This document shows, piece by piece, positions 1-8,244 of a DNA stretch of 64,000 nt; the stretch's first letter is position 1, and each line of letters starts with the position of its first letter. This DNA is from an uncultured Bacilli bacterium. GTDB lineage: Bacteria > Bacillota_I > Bacilli_A > RF39 > UBA660. The DNA lies in the NCBI GenBank assembly GCA_934090735.1, contig CAKOJR010000003.1, positions 124,001-188,000 on the forward strand, read 5' to 3'. Made by a program: the position numbers and the translations under genes. The notes beneath the pieces are model-generated. The model ran no database searches and had not been told where the DNA came from. It saw nothing but the letters and a program-made list of their open reading frames with translations.

Positions 1-562
1 CGTATTTATATGTATCTGTCCCTAAAACAAATTCGAATTCTTCATTATCATCTGTAGATATTTCTAGTTCTTTAAGGTCTTTGCTAAAGTTAAATTTCTT
101 TATGTCAAACCCGATTCCTCTTATTAAATACATTAATATAAAGATGTAGTTTGGGAATGAAAGTAGCAAATATATATCTCTTAGGGTTCGTGAGGTTTTT
201 TGGGACATGGTTGCATCAACTAAGGAAGAAATTGTGTTAAAAGCTACTATTAGAAGGATTAAAATTATAATATAATAAAGCGCTGAGTATATATAAAATG
301 TAAATGGTTTTTGCTTTCGGCGCATTAGAATAATCATTATTATTGAAAATGCGATAGATAGTAATGTTAAGATAATTAGTGGCACGGAAATGTAGTTTCC
401 TGCAGTTCCTTCAACAACTTTTATTGTATTAGAAATATAGCTACTAAAAAAGGTCACTATTCTACTAAATTTAGTGGTTATATAGATTGTTATTATACAA
501 AGAATGATATGTATAATTTTAAAGTTTTTTATTAAAAATGCATAAGGTTTCTTAAATACCAT
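1..562 (-). CDS. Multi-pass membrane protein, unknown function (3' end outside window)
   Basis: Reading leftward from an ATG at 562 gives an open frame of 187 codons that runs off the window edge. The start is preceded by a good AGGAGAG ribosome binding site. About four hydrophobic helices are visible (roughly residues 10-30, 55-80, 87-112 and 130-155). They are followed by a charged, acidic stretch that looks cytoplasmic. I recognise no family motif. The gene lies downstream of the LysM gene but behind that gene's terminator, so it probably has its own promoter. Confidence 0.75.
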   Translation of the reverse strand, partial: MVFKKPYAFLIKNFKIIHIILCIITIYITTKFSRIVTFFSSYISNTIKVVEGTAGNYISVPLIILTLLSIAFSIIMIILMRRKQKPFTFYIYSALYYIIILILLIVAFNTISSLVDATMSQKTSRTLRDIYLLLSFPNYIFILMYLIRGIGFDIKKFNFSKDLKELEISTDDNEEFEFVLGTDTYKY

Positions 563-595
563 AACTCTCTCCTATTATTACCATAATTTTAACAC

Positions 596-624
596 AAAAA
601 GAAAAGAAATTAAATCTATTTCTT
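596..624 (-). terminator. Intrinsic terminator after the LysM gene
   Basis: On the minus strand AAGAAAT and ATTTCTT form a 7-bp stem, followed by a T-rich run (TCTTTTT). It lies directly at the stop codon of the LysM gene. Confidence 0.55.
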
Positions 625-951
625 TCATGAATTCTTATTTACAATTAACTGACCTTCTCTTAGATATATTGTACCATTATTTTTTAGAAGTTCATTTTCT
701 GTTGTTTCAAATGTATTTGCTACTAACGCTAGAGTGTCACCATCTTTTGTTATGTAGTATGAATAGTCTTTTTTGGGTACCATTATAACTTGGTTTGGAT
801 ATATAAATTCATTTAAGTCTAATCCATTGAGTGCTGCTAAAAGAGATGGATTTACGTTATAGTTTTTAGCTATTTGATATAAGTTATCTCCTCTTTTGAT
901 AGTGTAATATTCATAATATATTTCGTCATCTTGCTTTCTGTAATTTAACAT
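625..951 (-). CDS. Small protein with two LysM domains
   Basis: The 108-residue protein is almost entirely two LysM modules. The first (about residues 15-58) begins YYTIKRGDNLYQIAKNY and ends with an NQVIMVP-type strand. The second (about 64-106) is more degenerate (YYITKDGDTLALVANTF). LysM domains bind N-acetylglucosamine-containing glycans such as peptidoglycan. There is no signal peptide or membrane segment. In a spore-former this architecture would fit a spore-coat or cortex-associated protein made in the mother cell, but that is inference. Confidence 0.8.
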   Translation of the reverse strand: MLNYRKQDDEIYYEYYTIKRGDNLYQIAKNYNVNPSLLAALNGLDLNEFIYPNQVIMVPKKDYSYYITKDGDTLALVANTFETTENELLKNNGTIYLREGQLIVNKNS

Positions 952-994
952 TTTATCACTTCCTAATATAGGTTATTCATATTAGAAAGTTTTG

Positions 995-2044
995 TTAATT
1001 AAAAATGAATATTTGATTAGCGGTATTGAATTTCCATTCTGTATTTGAGATTACCTTTTGTTTTTGTCTACCAAATGTATATTTATATAAGGTGCCGTCT
1101 ATTAGATAGTATACGCTTTCATTAGATATTTTTATGATTTCATCTATTTTTTCATTGCTTATTATTATGTCTTTTCCATTTATGGTTAAAATGAGCTTAT
1201 TGTTTTTTATAGAATAATCATATAAGTTTTTTATGGAAAAAGTCATTTTTTCCTTTACGAGCTTATTAATAGATACATTTGCTTTTTCGTTATCTTCATA
1301 GTAGATGCCACTTCCGTTTTTATTAATTATGGTTATTTTCTTTTTTTTTGGAATAATTTCATATTCATATTTGTATTTTGGATCTAATAAATATACTTTG
1401 TTTGCATAAGTTCCTAAAAAGTAAGAATTTGCTGAAATTGGCTTTTCAGTTGTAAGCTCTTTAATGTCATTATTTTTTTTATTAATTAAATAAAATTTAT
1501 TAAATTCATATTTCTCGTCATAGTTTGCAGTTATAAGGTAGTCTTCATTTGCAAATGATATTTTATTTTCGTAATTATCGTTTTTAAATAATTTAATATT
1601 AGTTAATTTATTATTTTCTAGTTTATAGTAGCCTTTGTAATTCCATATAAATATTTCTTCTGTGCTTTTATATATCTCTATGTTATTTTCAGAGTTTATG
1701 GGAGTTTCATTCTTTATTTTATTGTCTACTTTTAAAACGTTTTCATCATAGCATAGTTTGTAGCTACTATTAAAAACATTAATTGTGTAGCAATCATCTT
1801 CATTCTTAATATTGGTTATAAGTTTTCTTTTTTTTGTATATTTATGGATTATTTGATACGGAATTTCTAATTTTTTGTCTTTGATGGTAAATAAGTATAA
1901 TTGTTTATTTTTATTGTACTGTTCATTAACTTCAATTTTATTAATCGTATACTTAGTTTCATAGTTACGGGGAGTATTTGATATTATTATAAAAGAAATA
2001 AATGTGATTAGTATGATTGAGATAAGTGTTATAATTTTTTTCAT
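995..2044 (-). CDS. Signal-anchored extracytoplasmic protein, unknown function
   Basis: The 349-residue protein opens with MKK and a strongly hydrophobic segment (residues 4-22), then a Lys/Asn-rich, strand-rich exterior. Short repeating units of the type 'xxYYLIDGTLYKY' and 'KVYLLDPKYKYEYEI' look like beta-propeller or beta-sandwich blades, but I cannot assign a family. It follows the PH-domain gene across a terminator hairpin. The membrane anchor is clear; function is unknown. Confidence 0.7.
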   Translation of the reverse strand: MKKIITLISIILITFISFIIISNTPRNYETKYTINKIEVNEQYNKNKQLYLFTIKDKKLEIPYQIIHKYTKKRKLITNIKNEDDCYTINVFNSSYKLCYDENVLKVDNKIKNETPINSENNIEIYKSTEEIFIWNYKGYYKLENNKLTNIKLFKNDNYENKISFANEDYLITANYDEKYEFNKFYLINKKNNDIKELTTEKPISANSYFLGTYANKVYLLDPKYKYEYEIIPKKKKITIINKNGSGIYYEDNEKANVSINKLVKEKMTFSIKNLYDYSIKNNKLILTINGKDIIISNEKIDEIIKISNESVYYLIDGTLYKYTFGRQKQKVISNTEWKFNTANQIFIFN

Positions 2045-2057
2045 AGGTACCTCTTTT

Positions 2058-2086
2058 GAAAAAAGAACTCATTACGAGTTCTTTTT
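2058..2086 (-). terminator. Intrinsic terminator after the PH-domain gene
   Basis: Minus strand AAGAACTC and GAGTTCTT form an 8-bp stem with a 5-nt loop, followed by TTTTTTC. The hairpin overlaps the stop codon of the gene at 2072-2500. Confidence 0.7.
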
Positions 2087-2500
2087 CTTTGACTCTAACA
2101 TATAAGAGTTTATTGTTGTTTGAATTTCAGTAAGGGCTTTTTTTGATATGTTTGAGAAATGAACTACTTCTTTCATTGTATCAATCGTTACTGTTCCCCA
2201 AATTATGCCTGCATTTATTTGCATGTCATTATATAATTCAGGTGTTATAGAACTGACTTTATAGCCAATAATAAGTCTGTCTTGAGCGATAATAATTCTT
2301 TGAGTTGTTAAAGCAAGAACAGCTGTATCAAATATACTTCCATGATCATTGTTATTTTGTGCAGCAAATGCATAAATAACTTCTTCTCCTGGATTTAGGT
2401 TCTTGTCTACCAAATCTGAATGTTTTTTTGTTCTCCACCAATTAATTGTTGTTGGATATTTTTTTTTGAATTCTCTAACATAATCATACGTTCTAGCCAT
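2072..2500 (-). CDS. Bacterial PH-domain protein
   Basis: The 142-residue protein has the hallmarks of the small bacterial pleckstrin-homology-like families. An 'NPGEEVIYAFAAQ' strand is followed by 'TAVLALTTQRIIIAQ', a run of strands and a C-terminal helix (about 118-138, ISKKALTEIQTTINSYM). There is no membrane segment. Such domains are common in stress or envelope proteins; the ligand is unknown. It lies 10 bp downstream of the thioredoxin-like gene and is probably co-transcribed with it. Confidence 0.6.
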   Translation of the reverse strand: MARTYDYVREFKKKYPTTINWWRTKKHSDLVDKNLNPGEEVIYAFAAQNNNDHGSIFDTAVLALTTQRIIIAQDRLIIGYKVSSITPELYNDMQINAGIIWGTVTIDTMKEVVHFSNISKKALTEIQTTINSYMLESKKKNS

Positions 2501-2510
2501 ATATATCTCC

Positions 2511-3344
2511 TTACTTAATCATTCCAACTGATTTTAATTTACTTTCTAAGCTTGCTTTGTTAACATATCCACCGATACAATCAACTTCTTTACCCTTTTT
2601 AGTAAAGATTGTAAGTGGTGTTCCAAATCCTGAAGAAAGTGGTAAGTCTTTTTCTTTACTCTCAGTACATTTAGCTGGGATATTTAATCCTGAGTTAAGA
2701 ATCTTATTATATTCATCTTTATCAAAAGAATCAGAATCAATATAATAGATATCAACACCCTGTTCTTGGGCAACTTCATTATAAACAGGTTTAAATTTAT
2801 TACACCAATAACAAGAGTTTCTTCCAAAGACTGTCATTATAACTTTTTTACTTTTAATCACTTTCATGTATTCATCATATGTTGATACTGTTTTATAAGA
2901 CACTTCATCTTCTGGAATAATATGATTTAAGTATTTATTAATTTGAGTTTCTAATTGCTTTTCGCTTAAATCTTCTGAAGATGTATATACTAATTCTTTT
3001 TCATTTAGGAATATCCATGCTGTCTTTGTTAAGTCAATGTTTTCTTTTTCAAATGATTCTTTATCAGTATCACTAATATTTTCTACATTGATTGTTTTAA
3101 AATCAGCAGGAGTTTCACTAGTATTGAATTCTTTTTTAAGATTCTTTAAAGTATCAACCTTAGTATCAACATCTTTTCCTACATAAATAACAGCAAAACT
3201 ATTTTTATCAACTAACTGCGTATAGCTGTTGTAAGTTTTAATAGTTTCAACACTATTATTTTTGTGGTAGTCAACATAAATTGGAATTAAAAGAATTATT
3301 ATTATAACAATTGCGATAATCCAGCTTCTTAATGTTCTACTCAT
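2511..3344 (-). CDS. Membrane-anchored thioredoxin-like protein
   Basis: The protein has 277 residues with an N-terminal membrane anchor (about 8-26, IIAIVIIIILLIPIYV). The C-terminal domain carries a thioredoxin-type CxxC (NSCYWCNKF, about 177-185), then the cis-proline region (FGTPLTIF, about 240-247) and 'GGYV'. The segment from about 40 to 135 looks like a second, degenerate thioredoxin fold without cysteines. The likely role is extracytoplasmic thiol-disulfide exchange. The start has a clear AGGAGG-like site. The redox partner is not visible. Confidence 0.75.
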   Translation of the reverse strand: MSRTLRSWIIAIVIIIILLIPIYVDYHKNNSVETIKTYNSYTQLVDKNSFAVIYVGKDVDTKVDTLKNLKKEFNTSETPADFKTINVENISDTDKESFEKENIDLTKTAWIFLNEKELVYTSSEDLSEKQLETQINKYLNHIIPEDEVSYKTVSTYDEYMKVIKSKKVIMTVFGRNSCYWCNKFKPVYNEVAQEQGVDIYYIDSDSFDKDEYNKILNSGLNIPAKCTESKEKDLPLSSGFGTPLTIFTKKGKEVDCIGGYVNKASLESKLKSVGMIK

Positions 3345-3399
3345 ATTTACCTCCTATAAGTATTTTATCTTTTTTATTGAGATTTTTCAATAATATATT

Positions 3400-3422
3400 A
3401 AAAAAAACAACCATAATGGTTG
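3400..3422 (-). terminator. Terminator of tmRNA
   Basis: On the minus strand CAACCA-TTA-TGGTTG is followed by eight T residues, 12 nt past the CCA end of tmRNA. Confidence 0.8.
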
Positions 3423-3434
3423 AATATTTCTATT

Positions 3435-3787
3435 TGGTGGAGCCGAGCGGATTTGAACCACTGTCCAAAATACTTTTCATATATCTTCTACAAGTTTAGT
3501 TAGTTTATTATTTTTTCAATACCTTCAAACTAACAAAGTCTGTATTGAATATCTTCTAAGAATTCGTTTTAGTACCGAAGAAATACTAAAGTATATTCTG
3601 CTAGTATGAACCACCTATTATCTTCGCAGAAAAAAGATTAATAGGTAGTGCTTTAATTGCTACTAAGCAAATGCTAAAGCTGTATTAAAATTAGTATTGT
3701 CAGTTATTTTAACTGTGTTGCTATTTTAGGTATAGCATTCCACTTGCAAATATATAAAAATATATTCTGTCGAAACCATACGACCCC
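3435..3787 (-). ncRNA. ssrA: Transfer-messenger RNA (tmRNA)
   Basis: The 5' end (minus strand, from 3787) reads GGGGTCGTATGGTTTCGACAG, the usual tmRNA start. The 3' end reads GGTTCAAATCCGCTCGGCTCC-ACCA. The first seven bases (GGGGTCG) pair with CGGCTCC before ACCA as a tRNA-like acceptor stem. The tag frame lies at 3701-3663: after AATAACT, as in Bacillus, codons GAC AAT ACT AAT TTT AAT ACA GCT TTA GCA TTT GCT TAG give DNTNFNTALAFA, so the full tag would be A-DNTNFNTALAFA. It rescues stalled ribosomes and marks products for proteolysis. Length is about 353 nt, normal for the family. Confidence 0.97.
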
Positions 3788-3799
3788 AAATACGCATTA

Positions 3800-3828
3800 A
3801 TAATAGCAAATTATTTCTGTTTAGTCAA
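3800..3828 (-). promoter_or_regulatory. Sigma-A promoter of ssrA
   Basis: Minus strand TTGACT (3828-3823), 17-nt spacer, TATTAT (3805-3800), placed 12 nt before the tmRNA 5' end. The -35 box abuts the stop codon of divIC. Confidence 0.75.
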
Positions 3829-4113
3829 TTATTCAGCTATTTTAATAATGTATTCCCCTTCTTTAGAATACATGTATTTTTCCCTAGCATATTTAGCTAC
3901 GTATTCATCATCTTGAAGTTTTGTTACCTCTGAATTTAATTCTTCTTCTCTTTCTAAGAGAGACTGATATTTTTGTTCTAATTCTTTTGTTTCTTTTCTA
4001 TTATTTAGAATTTTCCCCCATTGATCAATGCCAAAAACAGCAATATATGAAATAGCTGCCATAATAAATAATGAATATACAAGCATTCTTCTTTTAGTTT
4101 TTTTCTTCGCCAT
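3829..4113 (-). CDS. divIC: Septum formation initiator DivIC (FtsB family)
   Basis: The 94-residue bitopic protein has a basic N-terminus (MAKKKTKRR), one membrane helix (about 11-30) and a coiled coil (about 38-68, ETKELEQKYQSLLEREEEL). A conserved tail 'YVAKYAREKYMYSKEGEYII' follows. DivIC/FtsB forms a complex with FtsL and DivIB at the division septum. The gene sits behind yabP-yabQ exactly as in B. subtilis, which supports the name. Confidence 0.92.
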   Translation of the reverse strand: MAKKKTKRRMLVYSLFIMAAISYIAVFGIDQWGKILNNRKETKELEQKYQSLLEREEELNSEVTKLQDDEYVAKYAREKYMYSKEGEYIIKIAE

Positions 4114-4170
4114 TTTAGTCTCCTATTTTAATTCTAGCATGTTTTTATATTTTGGAGATGATAAGCATGA

Positions 4171-4416
4171 TTATTTTTTTAGCTTTTTTAAAAATTTTAC
4201 ATAATTTGGACAGATTATAATATTGATTAGAAAAAGTAGCTGAAGTAAAAGGTGAAAATTACCATTATTAATTTTATATAAAATTAATATATAAGTTGTA
4301 GATAAGATTAGTGTAGTTATTGAATAGATGGTTTTATATTTTTTTATGCTATGTAAAAATAAACTAAATAGTAGTGAATAAGTAATTGTATATATAATTG
4401 GAATTAGTTGGCTCAT
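4171..4416 (-). CDS. yabQ: YabQ-like spore cortex protein
   Basis: The protein has 81 residues with three hydrophobic helices (about 5-23, 30-47 and 54-70) and a basic end. Sequence alone is weakly diagnostic. Position decides: it overlaps yabP by ATGA and is followed by divIC, the B. subtilis yabP-yabQ-divIC order. YabQ is a mother-cell membrane protein needed for spore cortex. It is shorter than the Bacillus protein, so only the membrane core seems kept. Confidence 0.7.
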   Translation of the reverse strand: MSQLIPIIYTITYSLLFSLFLHSIKKYKTIYSITTLILSTTYILILYKINNGNFHLLLQLLFLINIIICPNYVKFLKKLKK

Positions 4417-4694
4417 TTAAACAGTTTAGCTAAAATTGATGCTTCTTTATCTGTTGTATCACTATAAGTAAAACTATTAATTTGGCCTTTGATTGATACA
4501 TTCCCTTCTATTGTATCTAATTTAATCATTTCTAAATTTGAACCTTTGATTATAATATTTCCCATTACGCTGTCTAAATCAAATTCTTTTTCATCAAAAC
4601 TGTTTATTTTTTTTATTCCACTAATAATAATATTCTTTCTGTCAGTTAGTTTAATTATATGGTTTAATGCTGGTACGTCTATTATTTTATCCAT
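4413..4694 (-). CDS. yabP: Sporulation protein YabP
   Basis: The 93-residue protein shows the YabP/YqfC pattern: 'HIIKLTDRKNIIISGIKKINSFDEKEF' early, then 'NIIIKGSNLEMIKLD' and 'GNVSIKGQINSFTYSD', a set of short beta strands. The family acts in mother-cell stages of sporulation. An AGGAGG site precedes the ATG. Its stop codon overlaps the yabQ start. Confidence 0.88.
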   Translation of the reverse strand: MDKIIDVPALNHIIKLTDRKNIIISGIKKINSFDEKEFDLDSVMGNIIIKGSNLEMIKLDTIEGNVSIKGQINSFTYSDTTDKEASILAKLFK

Positions 4695-4725
4695 AATGCC
4701 TCCTGATTAAATATATTACCGAAAA

Positions 4726-4752
4726 TAAAAAAAATGCTAATTTCTTAGCATT
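4726..4752 (-). terminator. Terminator of spoVG
   Basis: Minus strand AATGCTAA-GAAA-TTAGCATT is followed by eight T residues, immediately at the spoVG stop. Confidence 0.8.
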
Positions 4753-5017
4753 ATGCAGCTTTATTGTATTCATCAATAATAGCATCTTCAAATTGTTTAC
4801 GTACGTCTGGGTTGATTGGATGTGCTATATCTCTGTATCCGCCTGTAGCAGTTTTTCTACTAGGCATAGCAATGAATAATCCGTTGTCACCTTCAATGAT
4901 TCTGATGTCATGTACAGCGAATGCATCATCTAATAATACAGAAGCTATACCTTTCATTCTTGAACCTTCTTTTTCAATTTTACGTACAGTTACAGATGTA
5001 ATTTGCATAACATTCAC
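4751..5017 (-). CDS. spoVG: Regulator SpoVG
   Basis: The 88-residue protein matches SpoVG along its length: '[13 protein letters not shown]', '[21 protein letters not shown]', '[10 protein letters not shown]...[18 protein letters not shown]'. SpoVG is a small nucleic-acid-binding regulator tied to sporulation, division and envelope functions in Firmicutes. It has its own terminator and is separated from veg by about 60 bp, so it is probably a single-gene unit. Confidence 0.97.
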   Translation of the reverse strand: MNVMQITSVTVRKIEKEGSRMKGIASVLLDDAFAVHDIRIIEGDNGLFIAMPSRKTATGGYRDIAHPINPDVRKQFEDAIIDEYNKAA

Positions 5018-5079
5018 TCCTTCTAAGATCTTTAACCTAATTTAATTTTACCCCATTATATTTTAAATTGCAACGTTTT

Positions 5080-5289
5080 TTACAAAAATGTCATAAAAAT
5101 GTCATTACTCAAAATATCGGAATATGAGTAACTTCTTTTTTCAATGCCATTATCTACTATGAAAACGTGTGAGTAAATTTCAGTAATATTTCCATAAAAG
5201 ATATCAGTTTTATTTCTATTTTCTTTTGATATGATTTTTACTTCCTTATTTAAGTGGTTTAGGACTTGGTTTTTAATTGATTCTATCAT
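5080..5289 (-). CDS. veg: Veg protein
   Basis: The protein has 69 residues: 'NQVLNHLNKEVKIISKENRNKT', then 'YGNITEIYSHVFIV' and 'RSYSYSDILSNDIFM', the Veg pattern. In Bacillus Veg promotes biofilm gene expression and sits directly after yabG, as here (ATGA overlap with the yabG stop). The predicted fold is a small SH3-like barrel. Confidence 0.88.
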   Translation of the reverse strand: MIESIKNQVLNHLNKEVKIISKENRNKTDIFYGNITEIYSHVFIVDNGIEKRSYSYSDILSNDIFMTFL

Positions 5290-6059
5290 CTTGGATACCC
5301 CACAAACATTAGTCCATTACATTTTATTCCACCAATGCCGTCAGCTCCGTATTTTGTCTTATTCAGTACTGAAAGCAAATCAATTACCTCACCTTTTTCA
5401 GTGAGCGCTATTGAGGTTGCGATTATTGCCGGATCTAGTGCATGAATGTTTATTCTTTTTGGGCTTGATGCAAAATTTGCACCACATTTTAAAAGCTCTT
5501 CGTAGTCACTTTGACAAGCACCAGCAATTATAATTAATTTATTATTGTCTTTTTCATATTTTCTGGCCTTTTTTACTGCTTCGCAAAAATATTTAGAATT
5601 TCGATAATTGTTTATATCATTTTTATTTCCTTTTTTAGAGTAGTATGCGTCATGCCCTGTTATAATTATTATATCTGGTGTATATTCTTTTAATAAACCT
5701 TCTATTTTTTGTGGCAATTCTTCTTCTTGTAATACTTTACCTGTAGCTTGCAAATTATACTTTTTATAAAAATTTAAGCAACGTGTTAAATAATCCTTGT
5801 CACCATCTATTTGCATGATTTTTGGTGGCATATAAAAGTAATTGCTTCGATCAAGAACTTTAAAATCTTCCATATTTTCACCAAATTTATCTTCATCTTT
5901 TTTATTTACCAATACTAAGTCGGTTATTTCTGCATCTGCATATAGTCTTACATCAATACCTTTTAAGTAGCATATATTTTCTTTTATATTAAGTATTTTA
6001 AATATCGTATCGTTGTTATAACTTTTTCTGGTTACAAAGTCTCCTTTTTGAAAATTCAT
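5286..6059 (-). CDS. yabG: Sporulation-specific protease YabG
   Basis: The start is set at the ATG at 6059, which has AGGTGA 5-8 nt upstream; an in-frame GTG at 6068 overlaps that site. The protein has about 257 residues: N-terminal 'GDFVTRKSYNND' and 'ICYLKGIDVRLYADA', then 'PDIIIITGHDAYY', 'AGACQSDYEELLKCGANFASSPKRINIHALDPA' (in pieces) and 'YGADGIGGIKC'. These are conserved blocks of YabG (peptidase family U57), which trims spore coat proteins in the mother cell. It sits between ksgA and veg as in B. subtilis. Confidence 0.93.
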   Translation of the reverse strand: MNFQKGDFVTRKSYNNDTIFKILNIKENICYLKGIDVRLYADAEITDLVLVNKKDEDKFGENMEDFKVLDRSNYFYMPPKIMQIDGDKDYLTRCLNFYKKYNLQATGKVLQEEELPQKIEGLLKEYTPDIIIITGHDAYYSKKGNKNDINNYRNSKYFCEAVKKARKYEKDNNKLIIIAGACQSDYEELLKCGANFASSPKRINIHALDPAIIATSIALTEKGEVIDLLSVLNKTKYGADGIGGIKCNGLMFVGYPR

Positions 6060-6091
6060 ATGTTTCACCTAAAGAAGTATATGCTAAAAAA

Positions 6092-6121
6092 GAAAAAAAT
6101 TTCTAAATTTGATTAGAAATT
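6092..6121 (-). terminator. Terminator at end of ksgA
   Basis: Minus strand AATTTCTAA and TTAGAAATT pair, followed by a run of T. It overlaps the ksgA stop codon, so yabG-veg may be partly uncoupled from ksgA. Confidence 0.6.
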
Positions 6122-6879
6122 TCAATAAATAAGTCAATTGGTATTTGTTCTGCTCTATTTTGGGTTGAGTAACCATGCTCTTTTAATATTTCATTTATTA
6201 ATTCTAGATTGTAATTCTTTAGGTTATTTTTTAATGTTTTTCTTTTAAATTTAAAGGAGTCTTCAATTAGTTGATTATATTTTTTTAAATTATCAATTTT
6301 TTTGGATGCCCGCGTTAATTTTATGATAGCACTATCTACATTCGGAACTGGAAAAAAGCAGTTTCTACCAACTTTAAATAGTTTTGTGACATTGTAGAAA
6401 CTTTGAATATAAACAGTTATGTAGCCATATTCTCTGCTATTTGGTTTTGCGGATAGTCTGTCTGCTACTTCCTCTTGAACCATTAGTATTATTTCTTTAG
6501 GTTCTATTTTACTATCAATTATTTTGGTTATAATTGGGGTTGTTATATAGTATGGAATATTTGCAATAATATATAAATTTTTATAATTAAATTTTTCTAA
6601 TTCTGATGACAAATCCACTTCTAAAAAGTCTTTATATACTATTTTTGTTTTAGCATTGCTTATTTGATTTAATTGTTTGGAAAGGCTATCATCTATTTCA
6701 AAAGCAATAATTTGGGCATCAAATGTTTGAAGTTTTTTTGTAAGATTACCACTTCCTGGACCGATTTCGATTATAAGGTCATCTTTGCTTATATTAGTAT
6801 TCTTAATTATTTTTTCAAGAATATTTTCATCATATAAAAAGTTTTGTCCGAATTTTTTTTTGTAATTTATTTTTTCCAT
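6103..6879 (-). CDS. rsmA: 16S rRNA dimethyladenosine transferase (A1518/A1519)
   Basis: The 258-residue protein starts with the family signature 'KKKFGQNFLYDENIL'. It has the SAM motif 'IEIGPGSGNLTKKL' (about 38-51), 'AFEIDD', and the catalytic 'IANIPYYITTPII' (NIPY, about 106-118). The C-terminal domain shows 'FPVPNVDSAII' and 'KRKTLKNNL'. It dimethylates two adjacent adenines near the 3' end of 16S rRNA. Also called ksgA. Confidence 0.96.
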   Translation of the reverse strand: MEKINYKKKFGQNFLYDENILEKIIKNTNISKDDLIIEIGPGSGNLTKKLQTFDAQIIAFEIDDSLSKQLNQISNAKTKIVYKDFLEVDLSSELEKFNYKNLYIIANIPYYITTPIITKIIDSKIEPKEIILMVQEEVADRLSAKPNSREYGYITVYIQSFYNVTKLFKVGRNCFFPVPNVDSAIIKLTRASKKIDNLKKYNQLIEDSFKFKRKTLKNNLKNYNLELINEILKEHGYSTQNRAEQIPIDLFIEISNQI

Positions 6880-6903
6880 ACTTCATCACAGGTATATAAT
6901 AAC

Positions 6904-6933
6904 ATAAAAACAGATAGTTTCAAACTATCTGTT
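6904..6933 (-). terminator. Terminator of the 3D-domain gene
   Basis: Minus strand AACAGATAGTTT and AAACTATCTGTT form a 12-bp stem followed by TTTTATG. Confidence 0.7.
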
Positions 6934-7452
6934 ATAGCCAAATCTTAAAATTTGATATGATATGTTTTTTCGACCTACGTTTGTAATTGCGTAGTTTTCA
7001 CTTTCAACTAACAAGTCTAATGCTGTTCCTGTTACGCCTCTATCTAATACAATCGCGGTTATATTTTCATTATTAAGGCTAAAATTTACTATTGAGCCGC
7101 ATGGAAGGCTTGTTGATGATGCGACTATTTTTACTGTACCATAATCTTTGTCTTGATAAGTTGTTGTTCCATCAAGAACATTTTGCCCTGTACAGCCTAA
7201 TGTTCCACCGCATAATGGGCAATTTGCTGCATAGCCAGTAAGTACGCCGTTATAAGTATCTAATGGGTAATATAAATCGTTATGATTAATTTCATCTATT
7301 TTTAATGCCATTGCTGTTAAATCAAGAGTTTTATTTAAGTTGTTGTTTCTTGTTTTAACTTCTTGTTCTATGATTCCGGTTTGAACGCAAACAGCTATCA
7401 TTGTAAAAATCATTAGTATTTTAGTTGCTTTAAGAATTTTTCTTATTTTCAT
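6925..7452 (-). CDS. Secreted 3D-domain (YabE/YuiC-like) cell-wall protein
   Basis: The 175-residue protein has an N-terminal signal anchor (about 8-24). The C-terminal part has a double-psi-barrel '3D' pattern: 'GVLTGYAANCPLCGGTLGCTGQNV', 'VKIVASSTSLPCGSIV', 'AIVLDRGVTGTALDLLV' (aspartates of the active cleft). Four cysteines sit in CPLCGG and nearby, unusual for this fold. The position between tatD and ksgA is that of yabE in B. subtilis, a putative muralytic enzyme. No G5/resuscitation repeats are present, so this is a minimal version. Confidence 0.75.
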   Translation of the reverse strand: MKIRKILKATKILMIFTMIAVCVQTGIIEQEVKTRNNNLNKTLDLTAMALKIDEINHNDLYYPLDTYNGVLTGYAANCPLCGGTLGCTGQNVLDGTTTYQDKDYGTVKIVASSTSLPCGSIVNFSLNNENITAIVLDRGVTGTALDLLVESENYAITNVGRKNISYQILRFGYNR

Positions 7453-7482
7453 CTAGCTTCACCTATTTTGATTTTAGCATAA

Positions 7483-8244
7483 TTAATCTTTAATGTCAAA
7501 AAGGTCCTGAAAATTGTCTTCTAATATATCTGAAAGTGAAGATTCATCGGTATTTAATGCTTCAGATAGAGTTTTTAGTGTGTAAATCATATATTTTGGT
7601 TCATTTGGCTTACCTCTAAATGGCTCTGGAGTTAAATATGGGGCGTCTGTTTCTAAAAGAAAGTTAGTTACTGAAATATCTTTAATTTCTTCTTTTAGTT
7701 TGCAATTTTTAAATGTTATAACACCACCGATACCAAGTTTATATCCAAGCTTTATAAAAATATTTGCAGTTTCTTTACTACCATTAAAACAATGAATAAT
7801 TCCTTTTGTATGATATTTTTTTAGTGTTTCAATTAAATCTTGCGTTGCTTCTCTACTATGAATTATTACAGGTTTATTAGTTTTTTCTGATAGTTTTAAA
7901 AATTTTTCAAGTAATGAAATTTGTGCTTCCTTGTTTTCTTTATTGTGGAAGTAATCAAGTCCTATTTCACCAATTGCAATTATTTTAGGATTTGCCAAAT
8001 TTTCTTCAATGTAATTTAAAGAATCTTCGGTTATTTCGGCTATATTGTCCGGATGAAATCCGAGAGCACCATAAACATTACTATATTCATTTACTAATTC
8101 TACAACTTCTTTATTGGTTTTGGCGTTGTAACCGTTAACAACTATTCTTTTAATATTATTTTGACTTAATTGTTCAATTATTTCTTGATAGTTTGATACG
8201 TCAGATGGAAGTACGTGTGTATGACTATCTGTTAGTTTTATCAT
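7483..8244 (-). CDS. tatD: TatD-family metal-dependent DNase
   Basis: The ATG at 8244 is chosen because AAAGGA lies 6 nt upstream; a TTG at 8250 is possible. Metal-binding motifs of the amidohydrolase-like barrel are visible: 'DSHTHV' near the N-terminus, 'IGEIGLDYF', 'PVIIHSREA', 'GIIHCFNG' and 'LLETDAPYL'. The protein has 253 residues, normal for TatD. The end of metS overlaps its start by about 20 nt, implying translational coupling. Confidence 0.94.
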   Translation of the reverse strand: MIKLTDSHTHVLPSDVSNYQEIIEQLSQNNIKRIVVNGYNAKTNKEVVELVNEYSNVYGALGFHPDNIAEITEDSLNYIEENLANPKIIAIGEIGLDYFHNKENKEAQISLLEKFLKLSEKTNKPVIIHSREATQDLIETLKKYHTKGIIHCFNGSKETANIFIKLGYKLGIGGVITFKNCKLKEEIKDISVTNFLLETDAPYLTPEPFRGKPNEPKYMIYTLKTLSEALNTDESSLSDILEDNFQDLFDIKD

